Source: DYGX01 sp035325905 (GTDB lineage Bacteria; Chloroflexota; Anaerolineae; Aggregatilineales; Aggregatilineaceae). From it: 13,362 nt of DNA. The notes below the pieces were generated by a model, which made no database searches, was not told where the DNA came from, and saw nothing but the letters and a program-made list of their open reading frames with translations. This document shows, one piece after another, positions 7,073 through 13,326 of the stretch (positions are counted from its first letter, which is position 1; each line of letters starts with the position of its first letter). The stretch is from positions 1 to 13,362 of the forward strand of contig DAOKYY010000096.1 of NCBI GenBank assembly GCA_035325905.1, in the 5' to 3' direction. The translations under genes and the position numbers were made by a program.

Positions 7073-8071
7073 CTACGCCTCGCCGCGCCGGATCGCCAGC
7101 GCGACCAGCGCCTCGGCCAGCGCGATCACGTCTTCGTCGCGCGCGAAGCGCAGGCTAACGCCGCTCGCCGTGCGGACCTGCTGCGCCCACCGTTCCGGGA
7201 TGACCTCGGCGCCGTGCCGCGCGCCCGACAGCGCCCCGCAGATCGCGGCGATGCTGTCCGCGTCGCGCCCGAAGTTGCACGCCCAGAACAACCCCTGGCG
7301 GAAGTCACCCTCCGTCAGGCGGAAGAGGGCGAAGACCTGCGGGACGGCCTCGGCGCTCATGGAGTGGACCGGCGTCCACAGCTCGGTATGGAGCGGCTCC
7401 CAGGCGTCGTGCATGGTCCCGGCGCGGTCGCAGATCGCCATCGCGCGGTCGAAGGCGCGCCCCAGCCAGCTATCGTCGGGGATCTGCTGGCGGGCGGCCT
7501 GGACGATTTCCCCGGTCGTGCCGTCCACCATCGCGACCGCGACCGCCGCCGCGACCGCCTGCGCCGCCCAGACGCCGTCGGCGTAGTGGCTGATCTCGGC
7601 GTCGATGCGCGCCAGCGCCGCCGCCCGCTCCGGCTGTCCGGCGCAGAAGACGCCGATCGGGCTGACGCGCATAGCGGCCCCGTCGTCGTCATTCTGCACA
7701 TTGTCGCGCCCGGAAAGCGGCGGCTGCATCCCGCGCTTGATATTCTCGACCGCGCCGTACAATGGCTTGCCCGCCCGCTCGAAGACCCCGCCCTGCGCCA
7801 CGATGTGGTTCTGCCAGGCCGCGAGCACGGCGTCCGGCGTCAGGTCGCCGCCGCAGTCGAGCAGCGCCCGCGCGGTCAGCAGGCCGAACTCGGTGTCGTC
7901 GGTGCTTTTCGCGCCGGGGAACAGGTCGGTGATCATTCCGTAGCGGTTGCGATATTCGGCGCTGCGGCCGAGGTCGCCCATCGCATCCCCGACCGCCAGC
8001 CCCAGCAGGCAGCCGGTCGCTTTGCTGGCAAACTGATCAGGGGCGCGGAGCAATTCATCCCGCGTGCGCAT
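7073..8071 (-). CDS. ADP-ribosylglycohydrolase-family enzyme, single domain
   Basis: The protein has 332 residues from the ATG at 8071, preceded by AAGGAG about 6 bases upstream. The open frame extends further upstream but has no good start there and would run through the operator. Family features are GCLLGLAVGDAMG (20-32), the metal-binding STDDT (T57, D58, D59) and NFGRDADS (D270, D272, S273) followed by IAAICGALSGARHG. All residues expected for the two-metal hydrolase centre are present. Length matches the usual 300-350 residue family. It is the first gene of the LacI-controlled operon and sits directly before the permeases. It is only distantly related to the second copy at 3697-1577, which has PDDDT and DTDC variants. 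Likely role (inference): hydrolysis of an N- or O-glycosidic bond in an imported ADP-ribose-like, nucleoside-like or other glycoside. Removal of ADP-ribose from a protein is the alternative. Confidence 0.88.
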   Translation of the reverse strand: MRTRDELLRAPDQFASKATGCLLGLAVGDAMGDLGRSAEYRNRYGMITDLFPGAKSTDDTEFGLLTARALLDCGGDLTPDAVLAAWQNHIVAQGGVFERAGKPLYGAVENIKRGMQPPLSGRDNVQNDDDGAAMRVSPIGVFCAGQPERAAALARIDAEISHYADGVWAAQAVAAAVAVAMVDGTTGEIVQAARQQIPDDSWLGRAFDRAMAICDRAGTMHDAWEPLHTELWTPVHSMSAEAVPQVFALFRLTEGDFRQGLFWACNFGRDADSIAAICGALSGARHGAEVIPERWAQQVRTASGVSLRFARDEDVIALAEALVALAIRRGEA

Positions 8072-8113
8072 AAGCACTCCTTGTAACGTTTTGTCAGCGC
8101 CGCGCCAGGGAAT

Positions 8114-8125
8114 GGGAACGTTCCC
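8114..8125. promoter_or_regulatory. LacI-family operator in front of the transporter operon
   Basis: The 12-base perfect palindrome GGGAACGTTCCC lies 43 bases upstream of the first operon gene and matches the palindrome in the regulator's own promoter. The central CG with symmetric arms is typical of LacI-family sites. A possible minus-strand -10 (TATTCT, 8151-8146) would place the site just downstream of the transcription start, but no good -35 accompanies it, so the promoter itself is uncertain. Confidence 0.8.
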
Positions 8126-8166
8126 CAGGCGAGGCGAAAAACACAAGAATACAAGCGGGTAGCCAT

Positions 8167-8184
8167 GAGCGGTTAGCGGCTGGC
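8167..8184 (+). repeat. Dispersed AGCGGTTAGC motif downstream of the LacI gene
   Basis: GAGCGGTTAGCGGCTGGC is present on the plus strand. Its last 14 bases match, with one change, the motif over the binding-protein stop codon (minus strand, 3804-3791). A further degenerate stretch, GGCTAATCGCTGATCGCTGC, runs across 8197-8216 and includes the stop codon and last codons of the LacI gene. Confidence 0.45.
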
Positions 8185-8198
8185 TGGAAAGCGAACGG

Positions 8199-9230
8199 CT
8201 AATCGCTGATCGCTGCTTTTCTAGGCGGCGCGGTCGTCTCGCGGACCTGAAGCTGCCCTTGCAGCGACAGGTGGCGCGGCGGCGCGCTCGTCCGCGCGCA
8301 GATGCGGTCGAGCAGCAGGCTGGCCGCCTGCGCGCCGATCTCATACTTCGGCTTGGCGACGGTCGTCAACGGCGGCGAGGTCGCGCTGCTGGCCGCGATG
8401 TCGTCGATGCCGATGATCGACAGGTCGGCGGGAACGCGTTGTCCGGCCTGCTGCGCCGCGCGCAAAGCGCCAATCGCCAGCAGGTCATTACCGGCCAGCA
8501 CGGCTGTCGGCGGGCGCTCCAATGCCAGCAGGCGGCGCATGGCCGCCGCGCCCTCGTCCTGCGAGTACGGGCAGCGCACGATCAGCGTCGCGTCGAGCGG
8601 CAGGGCGTGGCGGCGGTGCATCTCCAAATAGCCGTCGTAGCGCGTATCCGAGACGCGCCGCTGCGAGATGCCCGCGATCAGCCCGATCCGCCGGTGGCCG
8701 AGCGCGATCAGGTGCTCCAGCGCGGTGCTGACCGCCCCCGCCGAGTCGCTGCCGACCGAGTCGAAATCGGGAAAGTCGCCGCCGGAGCCGAGCAGGACGG
8801 TCGGCGTCTTGAGCGCGCGCAGCTCGGCGTTGGCGATGCGGATCGGGTTGAGCACCAGCCCGTCGAAGCGGTTGCGGCGGACAGTTTGCAGGTGAATCGC
8901 CTCGCGGCGGGCGTCCCAGTCGCTGTTGAGCAGCGCGACGGTGTAGCCGCGCGCCTCGAAGGTATCCTGCACGCCGCGCGCGACTTCCGGCCAGAACGGG
9001 TTCATGATATCGGGAATGGACAGCGCGACGATGAAAGTCTGATCGGTGCGCAGGCTGCTGGCGACGGCGTTGCGCTCGTAGGCGAGCATCTCGACCGCGC
9101 GCAGGACGCGCTCGCGGGTCTCCGCGCGGACGCGGTCCTGCTCGCCGGAGACGACGCGCGCGACGGTGGTCTTCGAGACCCCGGCCAGCCGCGCGACATC
9201 CTTGATCGTGGGCCGTTTCGCTGACGCCAC
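8199..9230 (-). CDS. LacI-family transcriptional repressor
   Basis: The 343-residue protein starts at a GTG with GAGG 6 bases upstream. Residues 9-28 (IKDVARLAGVSKTTVARVVS) are the LacI helix-turn-helix, followed by the hinge region ending NAVASSLRT, which inserts in the minor groove at the centre of the operator. Residues about 65-330 are the periplasmic-binding-protein-like effector domain (FIVALSIPDIMNPFWPEVARGV, then VLAGNDLLAIGALRAAQ and the closing LTTVAKPKYEIGAQAASLLL). It lies immediately upstream of, and in the same direction as, the ADP-ribosylglycohydrolase-ABC operon. The palindrome GGGAACGTTCCC occurs both in its own promoter and in front of the operon, so it most likely represses both and releases on binding the imported compound or a product. 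Confidence 0.95.
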   Translation of the reverse strand: MASAKRPTIKDVARLAGVSKTTVARVVSGEQDRVRAETRERVLRAVEMLAYERNAVASSLRTDQTFIVALSIPDIMNPFWPEVARGVQDTFEARGYTVALLNSDWDARREAIHLQTVRRNRFDGLVLNPIRIANAELRALKTPTVLLGSGGDFPDFDSVGSDSAGAVSTALEHLIALGHRRIGLIAGISQRRVSDTRYDGYLEMHRRHALPLDATLIVRCPYSQDEGAAAMRRLLALERPPTAVLAGNDLLAIGALRAAQQAGQRVPADLSIIGIDDIAASSATSPPLTTVAKPKYEIGAQAASLLLDRICARTSAPPRHLSLQGQLQVRETTAPPRKAAISD

Positions 9231-9256
9231 CTGCCGCCTCGTGCGCCTTCAGTGAC

Positions 9257-9270
9257 TGGGAACGTTCCCA
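9257..9270. promoter_or_regulatory. LacI-family autoregulatory operator
   Basis: TGGGAACGTTCCCA is a perfect 14-base palindrome, 26 bases before the regulator's GTG start. It sits just downstream of the likely -10 at 9281-9276, over the expected transcription start. The central 12 bases are identical to the operator at 8114-8125. Confidence 0.85.
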
Positions 9271-9275
9271 TTCAG

Positions 9276-9302
9276 GGTATAGCATTTTGGGCGGGGTGTC
9301 AA
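9276..9302 (-). promoter_or_regulatory. Promoter of the LacI-family regulator gene
   Basis: A consensus -35, TTGACA, lies at 9302-9297 on the minus strand. The best -10 is TATACC at 9281-9276 with a short 15-base spacer; TACCCT at 9279-9274 would give 17 bases but matches less well. The operator follows directly. Confidence 0.6.
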
Positions 9303-9315
9303 CAGGAGCGGCAAA

Positions 9316-9364
9316 GAGCAGCGAGAAACAGCGGAGAGCAGAAAGAAACGGCAGGAGCAGCGGA
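9316..9364. repeat. Imperfect purine-rich tandem repeat, about 20-base unit
   Basis: Two and a half imperfect copies of a unit starting GAGCAG occur: 9316-9335, 9336-9354, and a partial copy from 9355. The first two share GAGCAG, then AGAAAC. They lie in the 97-base spacer between the permease gene's stop and the LacI promoter. No hairpin terminator was found here. Confidence 0.4.
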
Positions 9365-9379
9365 CGAGTTCGCTCCCCC

Positions 9380-10924
9380 CTACCCCAGCCCGGCCAGGAG
9401 CAATGTCAGCGCGCCGATCGCCAGCGCGATCGCCAGGCCGTAGGGCAGCGTCACGCGCAGCACCTCGCCATCGCGCCCGCGCAGCCCGACCGTGCTGCAC
9501 CCGACGATGATCTTGGCCGGGGCGATCATGCTGCCCAGCGAGCCGCCGGTCGTCTGCGCGGCGACCAGCAGGCTCGGCGCGATCCCCAGCAGCGCGGCGA
9601 CATGGTCTTGCAGCCCGGCGAACAGCACGTTCGAGTTGTTGTTGCTGCCGGTCGCGAACGCGCCCAACATCCCGACCAGCGGCGAGAACAGGGGAAAGGC
9701 CGTGTCGAGCGCGCTGGCGGTTGTCTCGGCCAGCAGCTGCGTCATGCCGGTGTGCTCCATCAGCGCCGAGAGGCCAACCATCGAGACAATGCCGATCGTC
9801 GCCGGGACGGCCGAGCGGGCAGTCTTGCGTAGGGCGCGCTGCATGTTACCGGCTCCGTTCAGCCCCGCGCGGCGAAAGCCGAGCGCGCTCAGCCCGGCCA
9901 CCAGCAGGATCAGCGTGCCGGGATGGGTCAGGGCGCGCAGCGTGGTCCCGGCCCCGGCAGGCGTGGCGAATCCGTCGGCCGTCTCGACTTCGCGGAACGA
10001 CGGCGCCCAGGCGACCCCGGCCAGCGCGGCGCGGACCGGCCCGATCAGCGTGATCAGCGCCAGCACAATCGCCAGCCCGCCATAGCTCGCCGCCGCGCCG
10101 CGCAGCGATGGCGACCGCTCCAGGCCACGCAGCGCCGCGACCGAGCGCGCGCCGTGGCTGAGCGCCAGCGCCAGCACAATCCCCGCCAGCCCGGCTCCGA
10201 AGGCCGCCAGCGGCGTGAGCTTGATGGCGACCAGCCCGTACTGCGCCAGGCTCATGCCCGCGCCCACCAGCAGGATCGCCCGCCAGTGGCGCGCCTGCCC
10301 CAGAATGCGCGCCGCCGCCAGACCGGTCAGCAGGCACGCCGCGCCCAGCAGCCCCGCCGAGAGGAGCGCCAGCCGCGCGGTATCGACCTCGACCAGCCGG
10401 ATCAGCGTCTCGTAGATCACGCCCATGTCCCCAAACGTGACCGACCAGGCGTGCCCGACCGCGACCGCCGCGACCGCCGTGATCGGCGCGACGCCGCGCT
10501 GGACCAGCATCGGCGCGACGATGGCGACCGGGATGCCGAAGCCTGCCAGCCCTTCGAGCATCCCGCTGAACGCCCACGCGATGATCACCAGCAGCAGGCC
10601 GGGGTCGCGGACCAGCGCCTCCAGCGCGCGGCCCAGCGCGTCGATGCCCCCCGCCTCGTCAACCAGGTTGTAGAGGATCAGCGCCGGCCACAGCACCCAC
10701 AGCACAACCAGCGAGATCAGCAGCCCTCTGGCCTGCGAGACCCACAGCACCTCCGGCGTCAGGCCGAACGCCAGCGCCCCGACGATCGCTCCCGCCAGCC
10801 ACCCGGCCAGCCCGGCGCGCTGGCCGCCCCAGCGCGCGCCGAGCATCAGGCCGAGGACGAGCAGAATCGGCAAGGCGGCCAGCAGCGGCGACCTAGCCTG
10901 AACCACCGCGATCAGATCGGACAT
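9380..10924 (-). CDS. lctP: L-lactate permease family transporter (LctP)
   Basis: The protein has 514 residues from the ATG at 10924. The open frame extends 38 codons further, but that part is Cys/Arg-rich and unlike a permease. Typical LctP length is 500-550. It is a polytopic membrane protein with around a dozen hydrophobic segments. Diagnostic segments are EGLAGFGIPVAIVAPMLV (124-141), ATGSNNNSNVLFAGLQ (about 424-439) and GGSLGSMIAPAKIIVGCSTVGL (about 460-481), matching the family's conserved EGAAGFGxPVA, GSxxxSNVLF and GxxISPQxIAVA motifs. It moves L-lactate, and in relatives glycolate, with protons. The nearest Shine-Dalgarno-like AGGA is about 13 bases from the ATG, longer than usual. 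It runs in the same direction as the LacI gene but is separated from it by that gene's own promoter, so it is probably a separate unit. Confidence 0.9.
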   Translation of the reverse strand: MSDLIAVVQARSPLLAALPILLVLGLMLGARWGGQRAGLAGWLAGAIVGALAFGLTPEVLWVSQARGLLISLVVLWVLWPALILYNLVDEAGGIDALGRALEALVRDPGLLLVIIAWAFSGMLEGLAGFGIPVAIVAPMLVQRGVAPITAVAAVAVGHAWSVTFGDMGVIYETLIRLVEVDTARLALLSAGLLGAACLLTGLAAARILGQARHWRAILLVGAGMSLAQYGLVAIKLTPLAAFGAGLAGIVLALALSHGARSVAALRGLERSPSLRGAAASYGGLAIVLALITLIGPVRAALAGVAWAPSFREVETADGFATPAGAGTTLRALTHPGTLILLVAGLSALGFRRAGLNGAGNMQRALRKTARSAVPATIGIVSMVGLSALMEHTGMTQLLAETTASALDTAFPLFSPLVGMLGAFATGSNNNSNVLFAGLQDHVAALLGIAPSLLVAAQTTGGSLGSMIAPAKIIVGCSTVGLRGRDGEVLRVTLPYGLAIALAIGALTLLLAGLG

Positions 10925-10994
10925 CGCCCGGACGGAATCCTGTTCCAGAGGGAGTGGCGGCACGCAGGCGCAGCGAGGGCCGATGGGCAGCCCC

Positions 10995-11031
10995 CGGTTG
11001 CCCGGAATTGTACACCGGGTTCGGCAAACCG
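10995..11031. promoter_or_regulatory. Imperfect dyad around the probable lctP -10 element
   Basis: On the minus strand a good -10, TACAAT (11012-11007), is present without a recognisable -35. It is flanked by CCCGG (11001-11005) and CCGGG (11015-11019). The arms extend imperfectly to CGGTTGCC on the left and GGCAAACCG on the right. Such symmetry around a promoter without a good -35 suggests a regulator binding site; no regulator for it is encoded nearby. Confidence 0.4.
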
Positions 11032-11066
11032 ACCGCACAGGAATCAGCGGGCTTCCCGAAACGCGC

Positions 11067-11072
11067 TATAAT
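11067..11072 (+). promoter_or_regulatory. -10 element of the tyrosine recombinase gene
   Basis: A perfect TATAAT lies 55 bases before the ATG on the plus strand. No good -35 is found 16-18 bases upstream. The 200-base region between lctP and this gene is a divergent promoter region that turns AT-rich from about 11070 on. Confidence 0.5.
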
Positions 11073-11126
11073 CCCTTGTTGAGAGGTATTTCCTAATAAG
11101 TCAATTTCTATTTGAAAGGCTGCCCC

Positions 11127-12116
11127 ATGCCTGATGATTCCCTCTACAACCCGTCCGCCGAGCGCGAGTTTTTGCCCGCCGGAGCGCGCCCGCTGGACCG
11201 CAACCCGGCGGCGGTCTATCTCGCGTCGCTGGCGGAAGGCTCGCGGCGCACCATGCACCATTCGCTGAACGTGATCGCCTGGCTGCTCAGCAACGACAAG
11301 CAGGACGCGTTCGCGCTCGACTGGAGCCAGGTGCGCTACCCGCACACCGCCGCCGTCCGCGCCTGGCTGGCGGAGCACTACCAGCCGACGACCGCCAACA
11401 AGATGCTCGCCGCGCTGCGGCAGGTGCTGCGTCACGCGTGGATGCTGGGCCAGATGAGCGCCGAGGACTATCACCGGGCGCGGGATGTCGGCGCGGTGCG
11501 CGGCGCGACGCTCCCCGCCGGGCGCGACCTGGGATCAGGCGAGATCGCGGCGCTGATGCAGGCGTGCGAGCGCGACCCTTCCCCGGCCGGGGCGCGCGAC
11601 GCGGCGGTGATCGCGCTGATGTACGCGACCGGCATCCGCCGCGCCTCGGTCGTGGCGCTGGACCTGTCCGACTACGACCCTGCCAACCAGACGCTGCGCG
11701 TGCGGGCGGCGAAGGGCCGCAAGGACTATCTGGCGCATGTCCCGCAGAACGGCGCCTCGCACGCGCTGGAAGACTGGCTCAGCGTGCGGGGGTATGAGTC
11801 GGGGCCGCTGTTCTGGCCGGTCAACAAGGGGGGCAAGCTCACGCCGCGCCGCCTGAGCAGCCAGGCGATCTATAACCTGCTCGTCAAGCGCGGCATCGAG
11901 GCGGGCGTCAGCCACTTTTCGCCGCACGATCTGCGCCGCACGCTGGCCGGGGATTTGCTCGACGCCGGGGCGGACGTGGTGACAGTGCAGCGCATCCTGG
12001 CGCACAGCAACGTGCAGACCACCGCCCGCTACGACCGGCGGCCCGAAGCGTCCAAGCGCAAGGCAGCGGCGCTGATTCACGTGCCGTATCGGGGGCGCGG
12101 GAGGAGCAGCGGCTAG
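11127..12116 (+). CDS. Tyrosine recombinase / phage-type integrase (XerC/D-like)
   Basis: The protein has 329 residues from the ATG at 11127, which has AAAGG 7 bases upstream. A TTG 15 bases earlier is possible but lacks a site. The N-terminal about 20-115 region is a helical core-binding domain; the catalytic domain spans about 130-315. All active-site residues are visible: R171 (TGIRRASVV), K196 (AAKGRKDY), H267 and R270 (PHDLRRT), H293 (LAHSNVQTT) and the nucleophile Y302 (ARYDRR). It would cut and rejoin DNA through a 3'-phosphotyrosine. No phage or transposon genes, excisionase or attachment-site repeats lie beside it, so it may be a resident Xer-type or integron-like recombinase, or the remnant of an integrated element. 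It is the only plus-strand gene in the window. Its last codons and TAG stop fall in a copy of the dispersed AGCAGCGGCTAGC motif. Confidence 0.92.
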   Translation: MPDDSLYNPSAEREFLPAGARPLDRNPAAVYLASLAEGSRRTMHHSLNVIAWLLSNDKQDAFALDWSQVRYPHTAAVRAWLAEHYQPTTANKMLAALRQVLRHAWMLGQMSAEDYHRARDVGAVRGATLPAGRDLGSGEIAALMQACERDPSPAGARDAAVIALMYATGIRRASVVALDLSDYDPANQTLRVRAAKGRKDYLAHVPQNGASHALEDWLSVRGYESGPLFWPVNKGGKLTPRRLSSQAIYNLLVKRGIEAGVSHFSPHDLRRTLAGDLLDAGADVVTVQRILAHSNVQTTARYDRRPEASKRKAAALIHVPYRGRGRSSG

Positions 12117-12157
12117 CAGATTAGCCCTTTAGCCAAGAGCTAACCGCTCGCTGCTGC
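12105..12157. terminator. Inverted pair of dispersed motifs between convergent genes, possible bidirectional terminator
   Basis: AGCAGCGGCTAGC (12105-12117) and, inverted, GCTAACCGCTCGCTGCT (12139-12155) can pair as 6 bp, a 4-base bulge, then 7 bp with one mismatch, around a loop of about 20 bases. The two convergent genes end at 12116 and 12164. There is no strong U-tract on either side, so termination is inferred from position and symmetry only. Confidence 0.35.
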
Positions 12158-12163
12158 CTTGCG

Positions 12164-13237
12164 CTAGTCCCGGTTCACGAACACGCCCAGGAAGAACGCC
12201 ACCAGCCCGGTCAGCGCGTAGCCGAGCGGCTTGCCCTTCTGCACGTAAGTCGCCGGGGGATCATCGCCGGGACGCGGCGCGGACGGCTGAGGTTGCGTGC
12301 GGGCGCGATCGCGCGTGCCGGACGGCGCGGCGGGGCCGAGGCCCTGCTGGGCGCGCGCCTCAGGCGTGACGGCGACCGCCCCTTCTTCCGGCTCGATGCG
12401 CGAGCCATAGCGCCGCGCGTAGACCTGCGTGAACTCCGCCCCCAGGAACAGGATCTGCGCCGCGTAGTAGATCCACAGCAGCAGGACGATCAGCGCTCCC
12501 GCCGCGCCGTAGGCCGAGGCCGTGCTGCTGTTGCCGATGTACAGGCCAATCGCGAAGCGCCCGACCGTAAACAACAGCGAGGTCACTGCCGCGCCGATCC
12601 ACACGTCGCGCCAGGCGATTTTGGCGTCCGGCAGCACCTTGTAGATCACCGCGAACAGCCCCGTGATCACCAGAAACGACACCACCAGGCTGGCGACCCG
12701 GATCACCGCGATCCAGATGTCGCTGAGAAACAAGCCGTTGGCGTAATTCGAGGCTGCCGACAGCAGAGCGTCCACGATCAGCGAGACCAGCAGCAAAAAG
12801 CCGATCCCTGGCACCAGCGAGAACGACAGAACCCGGTCCTTGATCATCCCGATCAGGCCGCGCCCAGGCGCGGGCTGCACCTCCCAGATGGTGTTGAGCG
12901 CGTCTTTCAGCGCCATGAACACCCCCGTCGCGCCGATCAGCAGCGTGACCACGCTGACCACCGCCGCCAGGCCCTTCGCGTCGGACGCGGCGGCGTTGTC
13001 CACCATCGTCTGGACCATGTCCGCGCCTTCCCGCCCAACCAGGTCACGCACCTGGGCGTACAGCTCGCCCTTCACGTCGCCGGGGTCCATCACGAAGCCG
13101 ACGACCGTGATCGCGACCAGCAGCAGCGGCGCGATCGAGAAGATCGTGTAGTAGGACAGCGCCGCCGCCAGCCGCGAGGCCTTGTCCTCCTTCCAATCCT
13201 GGAATGTTTCCTTCAACAGGCTGAATACCGTCTTCAC
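12164..13237 (-). CDS. yihY: YihY/BrkB-family inner-membrane protein
   Basis: The 357-residue protein begins at a GTG with GGGAGA (13249-13244) 6 bases upstream. Hydrophobic segments lie at about 30-50, 91-110, 138-160, 176-200, 212-234 and 246-266. Family signatures are ALSYYTIFSIAPLLL (26-40), VLPDAKIAWRDVWIGA (201-216) and YGAAGALIVLLLWIYYAAQI (243-262) followed by LGAEFTQVYARR. Members were once called ribonuclease BN, which was an error; the molecular role of the family is not settled. After the sixth segment come about 60 polar, Pro/Arg-rich residues (278-335) and then a seventh hydrophobic segment at the very end (337-354, GYALTGLVAFFLGVFVNRD). That extra tail segment is beyond the core family domain. 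The gene is convergent with the recombinase gene. Confidence 0.93.
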   Translation of the reverse strand: MKTVFSLLKETFQDWKEDKASRLAAALSYYTIFSIAPLLLVAITVVGFVMDPGDVKGELYAQVRDLVGREGADMVQTMVDNAAASDAKGLAAVVSVVTLLIGATGVFMALKDALNTIWEVQPAPGRGLIGMIKDRVLSFSLVPGIGFLLLVSLIVDALLSAASNYANGLFLSDIWIAVIRVASLVVSFLVITGLFAVIYKVLPDAKIAWRDVWIGAAVTSLLFTVGRFAIGLYIGNSSTASAYGAAGALIVLLLWIYYAAQILFLGAEFTQVYARRYGSRIEPEEGAVAVTPEARAQQGLGPAAPSGTRDRARTQPQPSAPRPGDDPPATYVQKGKPLGYALTGLVAFFLGVFVNRD

Positions 13238-13243
13238 CGCGCG

Positions 13244-13302
13244 TCTCCCACCAGCGTCAAGCGCACAATATCCGTATGTAAGTCATACGCTGGTGAGGGA
13301 GC
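13244..13302 (-). promoter_or_regulatory. Leader inverted repeat covering the yihY ribosome-binding site
   Basis: In the minus-strand direction GCTCCCTCACCAGCGT (13302-13287) can pair with ACGCTGGTGGGAGA (13257-13244): 9 perfect base pairs, then a U-G, a C-G, one mismatch and two more pairs. The second arm contains the Shine-Dalgarno GGGAGA. Between the arms lies another perfect 6-bp inverted repeat, CGTATG (13273-13278) and CATACG (13284-13289), which overlaps the first arm and would compete with it. A weak TTGGCA/TATGAC promoter pair with an 18-base spacer also lies here; if that is used, the first arm would not be transcribed and the repeat would instead act in DNA. Confidence 0.45.
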
Positions 13303-13314
13303 GAGTGCCAACAA

Positions 13315-13326
13315 GAGCAGCGGTTA
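13315..13326 (+). repeat. Dispersed GAGCAGCGGTTA motif upstream of yihY
   Basis: GAGCAGCGGTTA matches the core of the motif found at the ends of several other genes in the window. The sequence from 13303 to the right edge contains no recognisable gene start. Confidence 0.4.

Noticed and set aside
6293..8086. A 597-codon plus-strand open frame opposite the permease and first hydrolase genes
   Set aside because: It is full of Arg, Asp, His and Gln repeats with no domain, and lies wholly opposite genes with firm family assignments.
8085..8090. A further AACGTT core near the ribosome-binding site of the first hydrolase gene as a third LacI site
   Set aside because: Only the 6-base core is symmetric; the flanking GGG/CCC arms of the other two sites are absent.
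10925..11038. A 38-codon N-terminal extension of the lactate permease
   Set aside because: The extension is Cys/Arg/Pro-rich, unlike family N-termini, and would start upstream of the probable -10 element. The ATG at 10924 gives the usual length.
9923..11071. A 382-codon plus-strand open frame opposite the lactate permease gene
   Set aside because: The Arg/Gln-rich product is a mirror of the permease's hydrophobic codons. It has no motif and no ribosome-binding site.
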